A stretch of 64,000 bases of DNA from DATDAW01 sp036525185 (GTDB taxonomy: Bacteria > Verrucomicrobiota > Verrucomicrobiia > Chthoniobacterales > DASVRZ01). Both the position numbers and the translations under genes were made by a program. Location: assembly GCA_036525185.1 (NCBI GenBank), contig DATDAW010000039.1, forward strand, positions 11,150 through 75,149, given 5' to 3'. This document shows, in pieces, positions 1-8,383 of the stretch (positions are counted from its first letter, which is position 1; each line of letters starts with the position of its first letter). The notes under the pieces are model-generated. The model saw only the letters and a list, made by a program, of their open reading frames with translations. It was not told the origin of the DNA and did not search any database.

Positions 1-1881
1 GAGCTTGCCGACTTGGAGGCGAGGTATCCCGATCTCGCCGCACCGGCATCGCCTACAAGAAAGGTGGGTGAACGTCCGACCGAAGGTTTTCGGCAGATAA
101 GCCATTTGGAGCCGATGCTGAGCCTGGACAACACGTATTCTGAGGAGGAAGCGGTGGAGTTTTATCGGCGGATGCACCGATTGCTGCCGGGAGAAACGAT
201 TCCCGTGGTTGTGGAGCCGAAAGTGGACGGACTGGCAATTTCCGTGGTTTATCGGCACGGCAAACTCGAATACGCCGCAACCCGCGGCGACGGACAGGTT
301 GGGGATGATGTCACTCGGAACGTCGGGACGATTCGCGTTTTGCCGAAAAAACTGGCCAAGGGCGCTCCGGCTCTTCTCGAAGTCCGCGGCGAAGTTTTTA
401 TGCCGCGCGACGTTTTTTTGGAATTAAATCGGGAACGGGAAAAGAATGGCCAACCGCTTTTCATGAATCCGCGTAATACAGCGGCGGGTTCGCTCAAGCA
501 GCTTGATCCCGAACTGACGGCGAAGCGCAAACTCTCGATTTTGCTTTACGGCCTCGGTGCAACGGAGGGGCTGAAAGTTGTCTCCCATATTGATGCGTTG
601 GAGCGAATGGAAGCGCTTGGGATCCCGGTAAATCCCTGGCGCAAGATCGTTTATTCTCCGGAGGAGATGCTCGAAGCCATCCGCGCGCTCGACGCCGATC
701 GGGAAAATTTTGCCTATGATACCGACGGTGCTGTGATCAAGGTCGATCGTTTGGAACAACGCCAGCGCCTGGGGTTCACCAGCAAAGCACCGCGTTGGGC
801 GATGGCCTTCAAGTATAAAGCCGAGCGCGCTGAGACCAAGCTTGTCGACATCGGCGTTCAGGTTGGACGCACGGGAGTTTTGACGCCCGTGGCACATCTC
901 GAGCCGGTGGTTGTCAGCGGCAGCCGGGTCGCCCGCGCAACCCTGCACAATGAAGAGGAAATCGCCCGCAAAGACATTCGAATTGGGGACTTCGTACAGA
1001 TCGAGAAAGCCGGCGAAGTCATTCCCGCCGTCGTAGGTGTGCGCAAAGACTTGCGCACAGGTGAGGAGCGAATTTTTCACATGCCCACCAATTGTCCGGA
1101 ATGCCATTCCACTGTCGTCCGCGATCCGGAAATCGTGGCAATACGTTGCGTGAATAGCAGTTGCCCCGCACAAATCCGCCGTAAACTCGAGCACTTTGCC
1201 TCCCGTGGCGCGATGGACATCGAAGGTCTCGGGGAAATGATGGTCGCGCAGCTGACGAGTCGTGGCCTGGTGCATTCCGTCAGCGACATTTATCTATTGG
1301 ACGCCGAAAAACTGCGGACACTCGAACGAATGGGCGAAAAGAGTATTGCCAACCTGCTTGCCGGGATCGACGCAAGCCGGAAGCGACCGTTGTGGCGGCT
1401 CATATTTGGCTTGGGCATTTTGCATGTGGGCGCGACAGCTTCCCGCTCGTTGGCAGGCGAATTTGCGAATCTGCGAGAGATCATGGCCGCCGATACGACG
1501 CGTTTGCAGCAGATCGAGGATGTCGGCGAAGTCGTGGCTGCAAGCATCGTCGATTTTTTTGCCCGCGAAGCCAATCGGGAGTTGATCGATGGATTGGAAA
1601 GGGCCGGGCTAAATTTTGCTGGCGAGCCGGTCGCCAAGAACGCTGCCGCATCCTCGGATGTCACCGGAAAAACGTTCGTCCTTACCGGAACATTGAGCCG
1701 TCCGCGTGAAGCTTTCGAAGAGCGCATACGCGCCGCCGGCGGCAAAACGAGCGGCAGCGTTAGCAAAAAAACGCATTACGTCGTCGCCGGTGAAGAGGCA
1801 GGCAGCAAGTTGGAAAAGGCCAGAGCTCTCGGAGTGCCTGTTCTGGATGAAGCCGGACTCGAGGAGCTCCTCGCATCGTAG
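1..1881 (+). CDS. ligA: NAD-dependent DNA ligase LigA (5' end outside window)
   Basis: This enzyme seals nicks in double-stranded DNA during replication and repair, using NAD+ as AMP donor. The reading frame is open from base 1, so the N-terminus lies outside the window; about 626 residues are visible of the usual 670 or so. The adenylation motif KVDG has its lysine codon at base 220, followed by the TRGDG segment. Four cysteines (CPEC and CVNSSC, bases about 1095-1170) form the zinc finger, then come helix-hairpin-helix repeats, and a BRCT domain occupies the last 75 residues (from about 1660). No missing key residue is seen. The next gene, glgC, starts 152 bases downstream and is probably a separate unit. 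Confidence 0.97.
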   Translation, partial: ELADLEARYPDLAAPASPTRKVGERPTEGFRQISHLEPMLSLDNTYSEEEAVEFYRRMHRLLPGETIPVVVEPKVDGLAISVVYRHGKLEYAATRGDGQVGDDVTRNVGTIRVLPKKLAKGAPALLEVRGEVFMPRDVFLELNREREKNGQPLFMNPRNTAAGSLKQLDPELTAKRKLSILLYGLGATEGLKVVSHIDALERMEALGIPVNPWRKIVYSPEEMLEAIRALDADRENFAYDTDGAVIKVDRLEQRQRLGFTSKAPRWAMAFKYKAERAETKLVDIGVQVGRTGVLTPVAHLEPVVVSGSRVARATLHNEEEIARKDIRIGDFVQIEKAGEVIPAVVGVRKDLRTGEERIFHMPTNCPECHSTVVRDPEIVAIRCVNSSCPAQIRRKLEHFASRGAMDIEGLGEMMVAQLTSRGLVHSVSDIYLLDAEKLRTLERMGEKSIANLLAGIDASRKRPLWRLIFGLGILHVGATASRSLAGEFANLREIMAADTTRLQQIEDVGEVVAASIVDFFAREANRELIDGLERAGLNFAGEPVAKNAAASSDVTGKTFVLTGTLSRPREAFEERIRAAGGKTSGSVSKKTHYVVAGEEAGSKLEKARALGVPVLDEAGLEELLAS

Positions 1882-2033
1882 TTAGCGCTTGTTTCGAGCG
1901 TCTGAATCGTCATCTGCCGGTGGAGACCGACCGTCATGCGGTTGGCGGGAATGGTGACGCAAATTTCTCAAAAGTGACGTGACTATTTCGTTTGCTCGTT
2001 TGATGATGACCTTTCCTTTACCAGTCCCCAGTC

Positions 2034-3326
2034 ATGTCAGAAACCCCGCTCCTTCCTTCCGTAGTCCGTAATACTCTGGCCATCGTTATGGGTGGCGGAG
2101 TCGGTTCACGACTCTTTCCTCTCACCAAGGATCGCTCCAAGCCTGCCGTCCCGCTCGGAGGCAAATATCGCATCGTTGATATCCCGATATCGAACTGTCT
2201 TAACTCCGGTCTTCGCCAGATTTACGTTTTGACACAGTTCAACAGCACCTCGTTGCATCGGCACATCAACGCGAGCTATCAATTCGATCATTTCACCAAG
2301 AGCTTCGTCGAGATTCTCGCAGCACAGCAAACCCCCGAAGGCTCCAATTGGTATCAGGGCACTGCCGACGCGGTCCGGCAAAACATGCGCTACTTCCTCG
2401 AAGCGCCCTATGACTACTACATCATCCTGAGCGGCGATCAGCTGTACCGGATGGACTACACGGATGTCCTCAATCATCACATCAAGAATGGCGCCGATAT
2501 CACGATTGGCACGATTCCGGTCGCGCGCACAGCTGCAAGCGACTTCGGCATCATGGACAGCGATCCGGACTATCGGATTACGCGATTCGTGGAAAAACCG
2601 AAGGAGGACGATGTTCTCGATACCCTTAAAATTCCAGCGGAACTGCTCACAATTCTCGGTAAGCCGGCGGACGCCGATCTCTACCAAGCGTCGATGGGTA
2701 TTTATGTCTTCAATCGTAAAGTGCTCGTGGATTGCCTCGATAACGACTTCGTCGACTTCGGCAAACACATCATTCCCGCAGCGATCCCCGAGCGCCGCGT
2801 GATCGCCTATATCTTCCAGGGTTACTGGGAGGATATTGGAACGATTCGTGCATTTTACGAAGCTAACATCCGGCTCACGGATATCGTCCCGGAATTCTCC
2901 TTTTTCGAAGGAGGCGGTTCGATCTATACCCATCGCCGTTTTCTGCCGGCAACCAAGATCAACGGCGCGATGATCCGGCAGGCGATTATCTCCGACGGCT
3001 GCATCATCTCCGATGGCTCCATCGAACGCTCCGTTATTGGCGTCCGCAGCATTATCAATCCAGGCGCGACCATTCGAAATTCGGTGCTCATGGGAGCTGA
3101 TTATTACGAGGAAAGCCCGCCGGCGGACGGGCGTCCGCCAATCGGCATCGGTAAAAACTGCGTCGTCGACCGTGCCATAATCGATAAAGACGCTCGCATT
3201 GGTGATGGCTGTGTCATCACGCCCGAAGGCAAACCCGAGAACATGGATGGCGATAACTTCTACATTCGCGACGGTTTGGTCGTCGTGCCCAAAAACGCTG
3301 TTATCAGGGCTGGGAAGTGGATCTAA
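2034..3326 (+). CDS. glgC: Glucose-1-phosphate adenylyltransferase (ADP-glucose pyrophosphorylase)
   Basis: GlgC makes ADP-glucose from glucose-1-phosphate and ATP, the first committed step of bacterial glycogen synthesis. The 430-residue protein has the nucleotidyltransferase signature GGGVGSRLFPLTKDRSKPA at about residues 20-38, the GTADAVRQN segment near residue 110, FVEKPKE near 190, and a C-terminal left-handed beta-helix region (about 300-430) with hexapeptide-like repeats. The length is normal for the family. The ATG at 2034 is the first in frame. It stands alone, but glgP and glgB occur elsewhere in the window. A long palindrome follows directly downstream. Confidence 0.97.
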   Translation: MSETPLLPSVVRNTLAIVMGGGVGSRLFPLTKDRSKPAVPLGGKYRIVDIPISNCLNSGLRQIYVLTQFNSTSLHRHINASYQFDHFTKSFVEILAAQQTPEGSNWYQGTADAVRQNMRYFLEAPYDYYIILSGDQLYRMDYTDVLNHHIKNGADITIGTIPVARTAASDFGIMDSDPDYRITRFVEKPKEDDVLDTLKIPAELLTILGKPADADLYQASMGIYVFNRKVLVDCLDNDFVDFGKHIIPAAIPERRVIAYIFQGYWEDIGTIRAFYEANIRLTDIVPEFSFFEGGGSIYTHRRFLPATKINGAMIRQAIISDGCIISDGSIERSVIGVRSIINPGATIRNSVLMGADYYEESPPADGRPPIGIGKNCVVDRAIIDKDARIGDGCVITPEGKPENMDGDNFYIRDGLVVVPKNAVIRAGKWI

Positions 3327-3350
3327 GGTGCGACGCGACTTTTGCTGATT

Positions 3351-3438
3351 CCTGCTCTTGAACTTTAACATACTCTGGAGGCCCGCGGTAAGCCGCGGTC
3401 TCAGAAGAGTAAGTTAAAAGGTAAAGTTCAAGAGCAGG
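3351..3438. repeat. Long intergenic palindrome between glgC and the SRPBCC gene
   Basis: The outer arms, 3351-3367 and 3422-3438, are perfect 17-base inverted repeats (cctgctcttgaacttta and its complement). Nested inside are shorter pairs: TACTCT with AGAGTA, and a CCGCGG-TAAG-CCGCGG core. The element sits between two converging genes, so it may end transcription in both directions. It has no clear T-run, so a repetitive palindromic element is equally possible. Confidence 0.8.
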
Positions 3439-3464
3439 ACAAAAGAGTGGCGTTTGTGGTCGCG

Positions 3465-4004
3465 CTACTGCTCGACCACAGCCTTCAATTTTGTCAGCCC
3501 CGCCTCAAAGTCCGCGCCAATCAGCTTATCCAGAAATCGGCCGAATAGCCGTTGTAATGGATCTCGGGTCAGCTTGCCGGAGCAAATCCACGTCACTTTG
3601 GTCCCGGCTCCTTCGGGCTTCAACTCAAGGCGCCCATCTGATTTCATGCCGAAATCCGGAAATTCGAGCAGATAGGCGACCACCTGGTCCTTCTGCCATT
3701 CCGTGAGCGTGAATCTGCCGTTTCCTTCCGTCTTGCTTTTCCACGCATGCCAAGCGCCGACGCCACTGGTCGCCTCGGAATATTGCAGTTCCATTTGCGG
3801 ATCTCGCGCATGCCAGACCGTCCAGGTTTTCCACTCCTTCAAATCGCCAATCTTAGCGAACACTGCGGCCGGCGGGGCATTGACGACCGTTGAACGCTCA
3901 ACCCGATATTCGCCCGGCAGAAACTGCGAGACGATCACAATGCCCAGGATCAACGAGAGCACCAATCCAATCGCCCCGATGACAATTTTAAGGAACAGCT
4001 TCAT
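3465..4004 (-). CDS. SRPBCC (START/Bet v1-like) family protein with N-terminal membrane anchor
   Basis: This 179-residue protein has one hydrophobic segment at residues 5-28, then a domain of about 145 residues that begins VERSTVVNAPPAAVFAKI and contains DLKEWKTW. These are typical openings of the SRPBCC hydrophobic-ligand-binding fold (polyketide cyclase/START superfamily). Its ligand is not predictable. It converges with glgC across a long palindrome and is divergent from miaB, so it is likely a single-gene unit. The family call is fairly safe; no specific function is claimed. Confidence 0.8.
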   Translation of the reverse strand: MKLFLKIVIGAIGLVLSLILGIVIVSQFLPGEYRVERSTVVNAPPAAVFAKIGDLKEWKTWTVWHARDPQMELQYSEATSGVGAWHAWKSKTEGNGRFTLTEWQKDQVVAYLLEFPDFGMKSDGRLELKPEGAGTKVTWICSGKLTRDPLQRLFGRFLDKLIGADFEAGLTKLKAVVEQ

Positions 4005-4150
4005 AGGTTCGAATGCCTAACAGAATCCAATTTCGCGTCGACGACATTTTGCCGCCCTCCGAGTAAAACCGCGGAATCGTGAAGGTTGAAGGCAGACGCT
4101 TGCCCAGAGGCCCGTTCCCGTCTATTTTGCGCGCTCCCGTTTTTCCCTGC

Positions 4151-5521
4151 ATGGCGAAGATCTACCTGAAGACGTACGGCTGCCAGATGAATGAGCGCGA
4201 TTCCGAACAGGTCGCGCAGATGCTCATTGCGCGGGGCCATGCCATGACCCCGACGGAGAACGACGCCGACGTCGTGTTGCTCAATACTTGCAGTGTCCGC
4301 GACATGGCGGAGCAAAAGGCCCTTGGGAAAATGGGGATGCTGCGCGGGTTAAATGATTCGAAGCCCGTTGTTTATGGGTTCCTTGGCTGTATGGCCCAGA
4401 GTCGCGGAGCGGAGCTTTTGCGCGATTCGCCGCATGTGGATCTGGTCGTCGGCACGCAGAAATTTCATATGGTTGCGGATCATGTGGAGCGGTTGCTGGC
4501 TGACAAGCAGCGGCGTCGCGATCAATGGATGGACGATCCGCGGCTGACGATTGTCGATGTTGCCAACGAGGAAGGGTCGCAAGATACGATCCGTGATCAC
4601 GTATTGAAGGAAGGGCAGGCGACGGCGTTCGTTTCGATCATGCAAGGCTGCAACATGCATTGCACATTTTGCATCGTGCCGCATACGCGTGGATCCGAGC
4701 GGAGCCGGCCGATTACTGAGATTGTCGAGGAGGTGAGGGGACTGGTAGCGCGCGGAGTGAAGGAAGTCACATTGCTGGGACAAATTGTGAATCTATACGG
4801 GCGCCACGAGTTTCCGAAAGTGGATGGCAAGGGCCCGTTTGTGCAGCTCCTGGAGGCTGTTCACGACGTGGAAGGCCTTGAGCGGTTGCGATTTACATCT
4901 CCGCATCCGATCGGGTACAAGGAGGATTTAATTCACGCATTTACTTACCTGCCGAAGCTTGTCGAGCACGTGCATTTGCCTCTTCAGTCAGGTTCAAACC
5001 GTATCCTCAAGGCAATGCATCGTACGTATACTGCCGAACGATTTTTCGCACTTACCGAGAAAATCCGAGCTGCGCGGCCTGGAATTGCTATTACGACCGA
5101 CGTGATCGTCGGTTTTCCTGGTGAGACGGAGGAGGATTTTTCGGCTACGCGTGACTTGATGGAACGCGTCGAGTTCGATAACGCGTTCATATTCAGATAC
5201 TCCAAGCGGAAAGACACGCCGGCCTCGGAGCTGACTGGTCAGCTTCCTGAAGAGATTAAGGAAGTGCGGAATCAGGCCTTGCTTCGGGTGGTTGATGGCA
5301 TCGCTCGGCGCAAGGCCGACTCACTCGTCGGCACCAATGTGGAAATTCTGTGTGAAGGCCTGAGCAAGACCAATCCGAATCGACTCACGGGCCGGACGCG
5401 GACAAATAAAGTCGTCGTTTTTGAGGGCGCCCCGAGGCATGTCGGCCAGATCTTCGATGTGCGAATTACGCATACGACAGGGTTCACGCTGTATGGAGAT
5501 CCGGCCGTATTGAATGCGTAA
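4151..5521 (+). CDS. miaB: tRNA-2-methylthio-N6-dimethylallyladenosine synthase MiaB
   Basis: This radical-SAM methylthiotransferase adds a methylthio group to i6A37 of tRNAs reading UNN codons. From the ATG at 4151 it is 456 residues; an in-frame GTG at 4079 would add 24 residues unlike the family, whereas MAKIYLKTYGCQMN is the classical MiaB start. The N-terminal UPF0004 domain carries cluster cysteines (YGCQMN, NTCSVRD, GCMAQ). The radical-SAM CxxxCxxC is in QGCNMHCTFCIVPHTRG at about residue 160-175, and a TRAM domain ends the protein. The strand TLLGQIVNLYG has Ile where MiaB usually has Asn (GQNVNSYG). Confidence 0.95.
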   Translation: MAKIYLKTYGCQMNERDSEQVAQMLIARGHAMTPTENDADVVLLNTCSVRDMAEQKALGKMGMLRGLNDSKPVVYGFLGCMAQSRGAELLRDSPHVDLVVGTQKFHMVADHVERLLADKQRRRDQWMDDPRLTIVDVANEEGSQDTIRDHVLKEGQATAFVSIMQGCNMHCTFCIVPHTRGSERSRPITEIVEEVRGLVARGVKEVTLLGQIVNLYGRHEFPKVDGKGPFVQLLEAVHDVEGLERLRFTSPHPIGYKEDLIHAFTYLPKLVEHVHLPLQSGSNRILKAMHRTYTAERFFALTEKIRAARPGIAITTDVIVGFPGETEEDFSATRDLMERVEFDNAFIFRYSKRKDTPASELTGQLPEEIKEVRNQALLRVVDGIARRKADSLVGTNVEILCEGLSKTNPNRLTGRTRTNKVVVFEGAPRHVGQIFDVRITHTTGFTLYGDPAVLNA

Positions 5522-5542
5522 TCGACAAATTTTGAAATACTT

Positions 5543-6094
5543 ATGATTTACAGTGTAGATCTCAAGACGACAGGATTCATTACGGGAACCGTGTTGCTGA
5601 TCGCCCATGTGCTGGCGTTGATTTCGGGACCCAAAGTCGTCGGCGTACTGAAAGATTTTCCCCGTTCGAAGTCGGCAGGAATCGGGTTGCTGACCGTTGC
5701 CGGGTTATGGTCTTTTTTGCTCATCCGTTTCATGGATCTGGGAGAGTTCAGCCATTTACGTCCGCTACTGTCTATCGTGATTCCGGCAGCGTACGTGTTG
5801 ACGCTTTTTTTTGTGGACGAATTTCTCGCGGTGCGGGCGTTGGGAATGGTGGTTTTGCTGCTGGCGTGCGTCCTCCTGGATTCGGCATTTTTGAAACCGG
5901 ACATCTCGAGACTGGTGCTCGTGACGCTGGCGTATGTGTGGATCATCGCGGCGCTCTTCTGGATTGGGAAGCCCTATTTGCTGCGCGATCAGATCGAATG
6001 GGTGACGGCGAAGACCGGGCGATTCCAACTGGCAGCGATTTTCGGTGCTGCCTATGGCGCTGTGCTGCTCTTTCTGGCAGCGACGCGCTATTAA
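5543..6094 (+). CDS. Multi-pass inner membrane protein of unknown function
   Basis: The 183-residue product is strongly hydrophobic with about five or six membrane-spanning segments (residues about 10-30, 45-62, 72-92, 95-115, 123-142 and 160-180) and short polar loops. No catalytic motif is recognised. It lies 21 bases after miaB on the same strand, so it is probably co-transcribed with it. Its stop abuts the stop of the converging gene at 6095. I do not recognise the family. Confidence 0.75.
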   Translation: MIYSVDLKTTGFITGTVLLIAHVLALISGPKVVGVLKDFPRSKSAGIGLLTVAGLWSFLLIRFMDLGEFSHLRPLLSIVIPAAYVLTLFFVDEFLAVRALGMVVLLLACVLLDSAFLKPDISRLVLVTLAYVWIIAALFWIGKPYLLRDQIEWVTAKTGRFQLAAIFGAAYGAVLLFLAATRY

Positions 6095-6805
6095 CTATTC
6101 AACCTCGAACGGTGGCGGGACGGTAATGCTTGCCCGGCCATGGAGCGATCCTTCGGTCTGATCGACAGCTGCGACGAGGCCGTCGTCGAAGGTCAGTGCG
6201 AGTTTCCCGATTGGGATTTTGACGTAAATGATTTGCGTGATGTAGTTTCCGCGATCGTCGTAGCCGCCTGCCTGTTGCGGAACGCGTTTGTAACGGACGT
6301 ATTCCCATAGCTCCTGGATGCCCTGCGCGTCGTAGCGTTGGCTTTTTTTCAGGGGTTTGCCGAGGCTTTTGAGGACTTCATCGGTCGTCATGCCGACGGC
6401 GACCTCATTTTTCTCGATCATGGCATCGACCTGCGCCTTGCGGAAGCCCGCTTTCTTGAGGTTGGCGATGAAATCGGGGTGCATTTGTTCGAGGTTGGCA
6501 GCTGGAAGCCAGCCTGAGACCTGGCCCTGGCGGGCCTTGCCGATGACGCGGACGTTGTCGTCGAGGATTGCCTGGATTTCGACGAACTGGCCGCTGGCGA
6601 GGATGCCGAGTCTGCGTTCCAGCCGGGCATCGTAATAGACCGTCGCGTCCTCCAGCACCTTCAATCGGAACGGCTTGTCGAGGACATCCTGGAGGTAGGT
6701 AGCGCCCGGCTCGCGAAAGACGGACGACTTGTCGGCCGCTACAGAGGCGACTGCGAGGCCAATGAGCGAAACCAGGGGGAGAAGGAGGGGCTTCACAGAA
6801 CGCAA
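6095..6805 (-). CDS. Secreted protein of unknown function, possible SH3-like domain
   Basis: The 236-residue protein begins with a Sec-type signal peptide (KPLLLPLVSLIGLAVASVAA, cut near residue 24), so it should be exported. Residues about 45-105 (KVLEDATVYYDARLERRLG through GWLPAANL) resemble a bacterial SH3-like domain. The region around VGMTTDEVLKSLGKP resembles the small SmpA/BamE-type outer-membrane assembly fold (a GMT-x-EV-x-x-x-LG-x-P pattern), which is suggestive only. It ends abutting the previous gene. No specific role is assigned. Confidence 0.72.
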   Translation of the reverse strand: MRSVKPLLLPLVSLIGLAVASVAADKSSVFREPGATYLQDVLDKPFRLKVLEDATVYYDARLERRLGILASGQFVEIQAILDDNVRVIGKARQGQVSGWLPAANLEQMHPDFIANLKKAGFRKAQVDAMIEKNEVAVGMTTDEVLKSLGKPLKKSQRYDAQGIQELWEYVRYKRVPQQAGGYDDRGNYITQIIYVKIPIGKLALTFDDGLVAAVDQTEGSLHGRASITVPPPFEVE

Positions 6806-6871
6806 TCTCGGTTATTCCGTCGAAGACGCAAAAGAGATCGAAACAAGGAACCGGCGCTGGTGGTCGGTTAG

Positions 6872-7399
6872 TCAGTACTGTAAAAACGTCGTCACGGGAA
6901 TTCCGGCCAGATTTTTTCGGCCCTCCAGGAAGTCCAGCTCGATCAAGAAAACGGCTTTGACGACTTCGCCGCCGAGCTGGCGCACGAGGTTGACGGCTGC
7001 GGCCGCCGTGCCTCCCGTGGCAAGCAAATCATCGACGAGAGCAACCTGTTCGCCGGGAGCGACGGCGTCTTCGTGGATTTCGACGGTGCTCGTGCCGTAT
7101 TCGAGTGTGTATGAATAGTGCTGTGTTTTCCACGGAAGCTTCCCTTTCTTGCGCACGGGGATGAACCCGATGCCCATCGCATAAGCGACAGCGGCGCCGA
7201 AAAGAAAGCCGCGTGCGTCGATGCCTACGATTTTCTGGACATTGGTGTCCTGAATTTCCGCGACAAATAGATCGACTGCGGCATGAAATCCTTCGCCGTC
7301 GGCAAGGATGGGCGTGATGTCTTTGAATTGGATGCCCGGCTGCGGAAAATCGGAGACTGTGCGGATGAGACGATGCAGGAGGGCGATGGAGTCAGACAT
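6872..7399 (-). CDS. apt: Adenine phosphoribosyltransferase
   Basis: Apt salvages adenine by joining it to PRPP, giving AMP. The 175-residue protein starts at the ATG at 7399 (MSDSIALLHRLIRTV); open frame further upstream is only antisense to pdxJ. The PRPP-binding loop VALVDDLLATGGTAAA is at about residues 120-135, the FPQPGIQFKDITPIL segment near residue 18, and the GIDARGF purine-contact region near 60. Length matches the family. It is divergent from pdxJ across 165 bases. An adenine deaminase gene lies 5 kb away, so adenine can be salvaged or degraded. Confidence 0.95.
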   Translation of the reverse strand: MSDSIALLHRLIRTVSDFPQPGIQFKDITPILADGEGFHAAVDLFVAEIQDTNVQKIVGIDARGFLFGAAVAYAMGIGFIPVRKKGKLPWKTQHYSYTLEYGTSTVEIHEDAVAPGEQVALVDDLLATGGTAAAAVNLVRQLGGEVVKAVFLIELDFLEGRKNLAGIPVTTFLQY

Positions 7400-7564
7400 G
7401 GGACGCTTTGAGTTTGGGGAGCACCATCCTAGTGTCGGTGCCTCTTTGCGAGGCATTTTTCTGGCACGTGTTGATGAGTAAAGCGATGTTGCGTTTTTCA
7501 AAAATTGGCGCATCACGGTTGCGATTCTGGGTCTCCGGCAACACATTGGACGCCCTTCCGTCCT

Positions 7565-8296
7565 ATGAAACTTGGAGTGAACATTGACCACGTCGCCACG
7601 TTGCGACAAGCCCGTTACGCCTCGATGCTTGACCATCCCAACGCCGAGCCGGGCATCGTCGAAGCAGCTTCTGCCTGTGAACGGGCCGGTGCCCACGGCA
7701 TTACCGTCCATCTGCGTGCCGATCGCCGGCATATTCAGGATCAGGACGTTCGCAGGCTCCGCGATAGCATCGTCACCAAACTCAATTTTGAAATGGGCAA
7801 TACGAGGGAAATCCTGGCGATTGCTTTGCGTTTGCTGCCGGATGACGTGTGCATGGTTCCCGAAAACCGGCAGGAAATCACGACTGAAGGAGGCTTGAAC
7901 GTCATCAAACACCGCAAAGAGTTGAAACCGTCCATTCAACGCCTTCAGACGGCCGGCATTCGCGTCAGTCTTTTCATTGATCCCGATCCCGACCAGGTCG
8001 AGGCTGCGGCCGAACTTGGAGTCGAAGCCGTGGAACTTCATACGGGTGCCTTCGCAAACGCTCTAAAACATTTACAGACGTTTGAATACGAACGCCTGGT
8101 CGAAGCGGCCAAACTGGGTGTGCGCTCCAGACTTCAGGTCAATGCGGGGCATGGCATTAACTACGTCAACATAGCCATCATCCGGCAAGTTCCCGGCTTG
8201 ACCGAGTTGAACATCGGTCACGCGATCGTTTCACGGGCCATTTTTGTCGGCCTTAACCATGCGGTCCGCGACATGCTCGACGCGATGAACGGATGA
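7565..8296 (+). CDS. pdxJ: Pyridoxine 5'-phosphate synthase
   Basis: PdxJ condenses 1-deoxyxylulose-5-phosphate with 3-amino-2-oxopropyl phosphate to make pyridoxine 5'-phosphate in the DXP-dependent vitamin B6 pathway. The 243-residue protein begins MKLGVNIDHVATLRQAR, the hallmark start of PdxJ; a longer frame from 7505 adds 20 unrelated residues. Further signatures are HGITVHLRADRRHI (about 50), EMGNT (about 75), CMVPENRQEITTEGG (about 97) and the C-terminal LNIGHAIVSRAIFVGL. It appears to be monocistronic. Confidence 0.97.
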   Translation: MKLGVNIDHVATLRQARYASMLDHPNAEPGIVEAASACERAGAHGITVHLRADRRHIQDQDVRRLRDSIVTKLNFEMGNTREILAIALRLLPDDVCMVPENRQEITTEGGLNVIKHRKELKPSIQRLQTAGIRVSLFIDPDPDQVEAAAELGVEAVELHTGAFANALKHLQTFEYERLVEAAKLGVRSRLQVNAGHGINYVNIAIIRQVPGLTELNIGHAIVSRAIFVGLNHAVRDMLDAMNG

Positions 8297-8383
8297 TACC
8301 GGAGACCGGCTCTGGACCACTTCGATAAAAAATGCGGTAAAGCGTGGACTCCAACGAAAATCCCGGGCAAAACCGTGCCTGGC

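Noticed and set aside
7400..8041. Extension of apt into 389 residues
   Set aside because: The additional part is antisense to pdxJ and unrelated to phosphoribosyltransferases.
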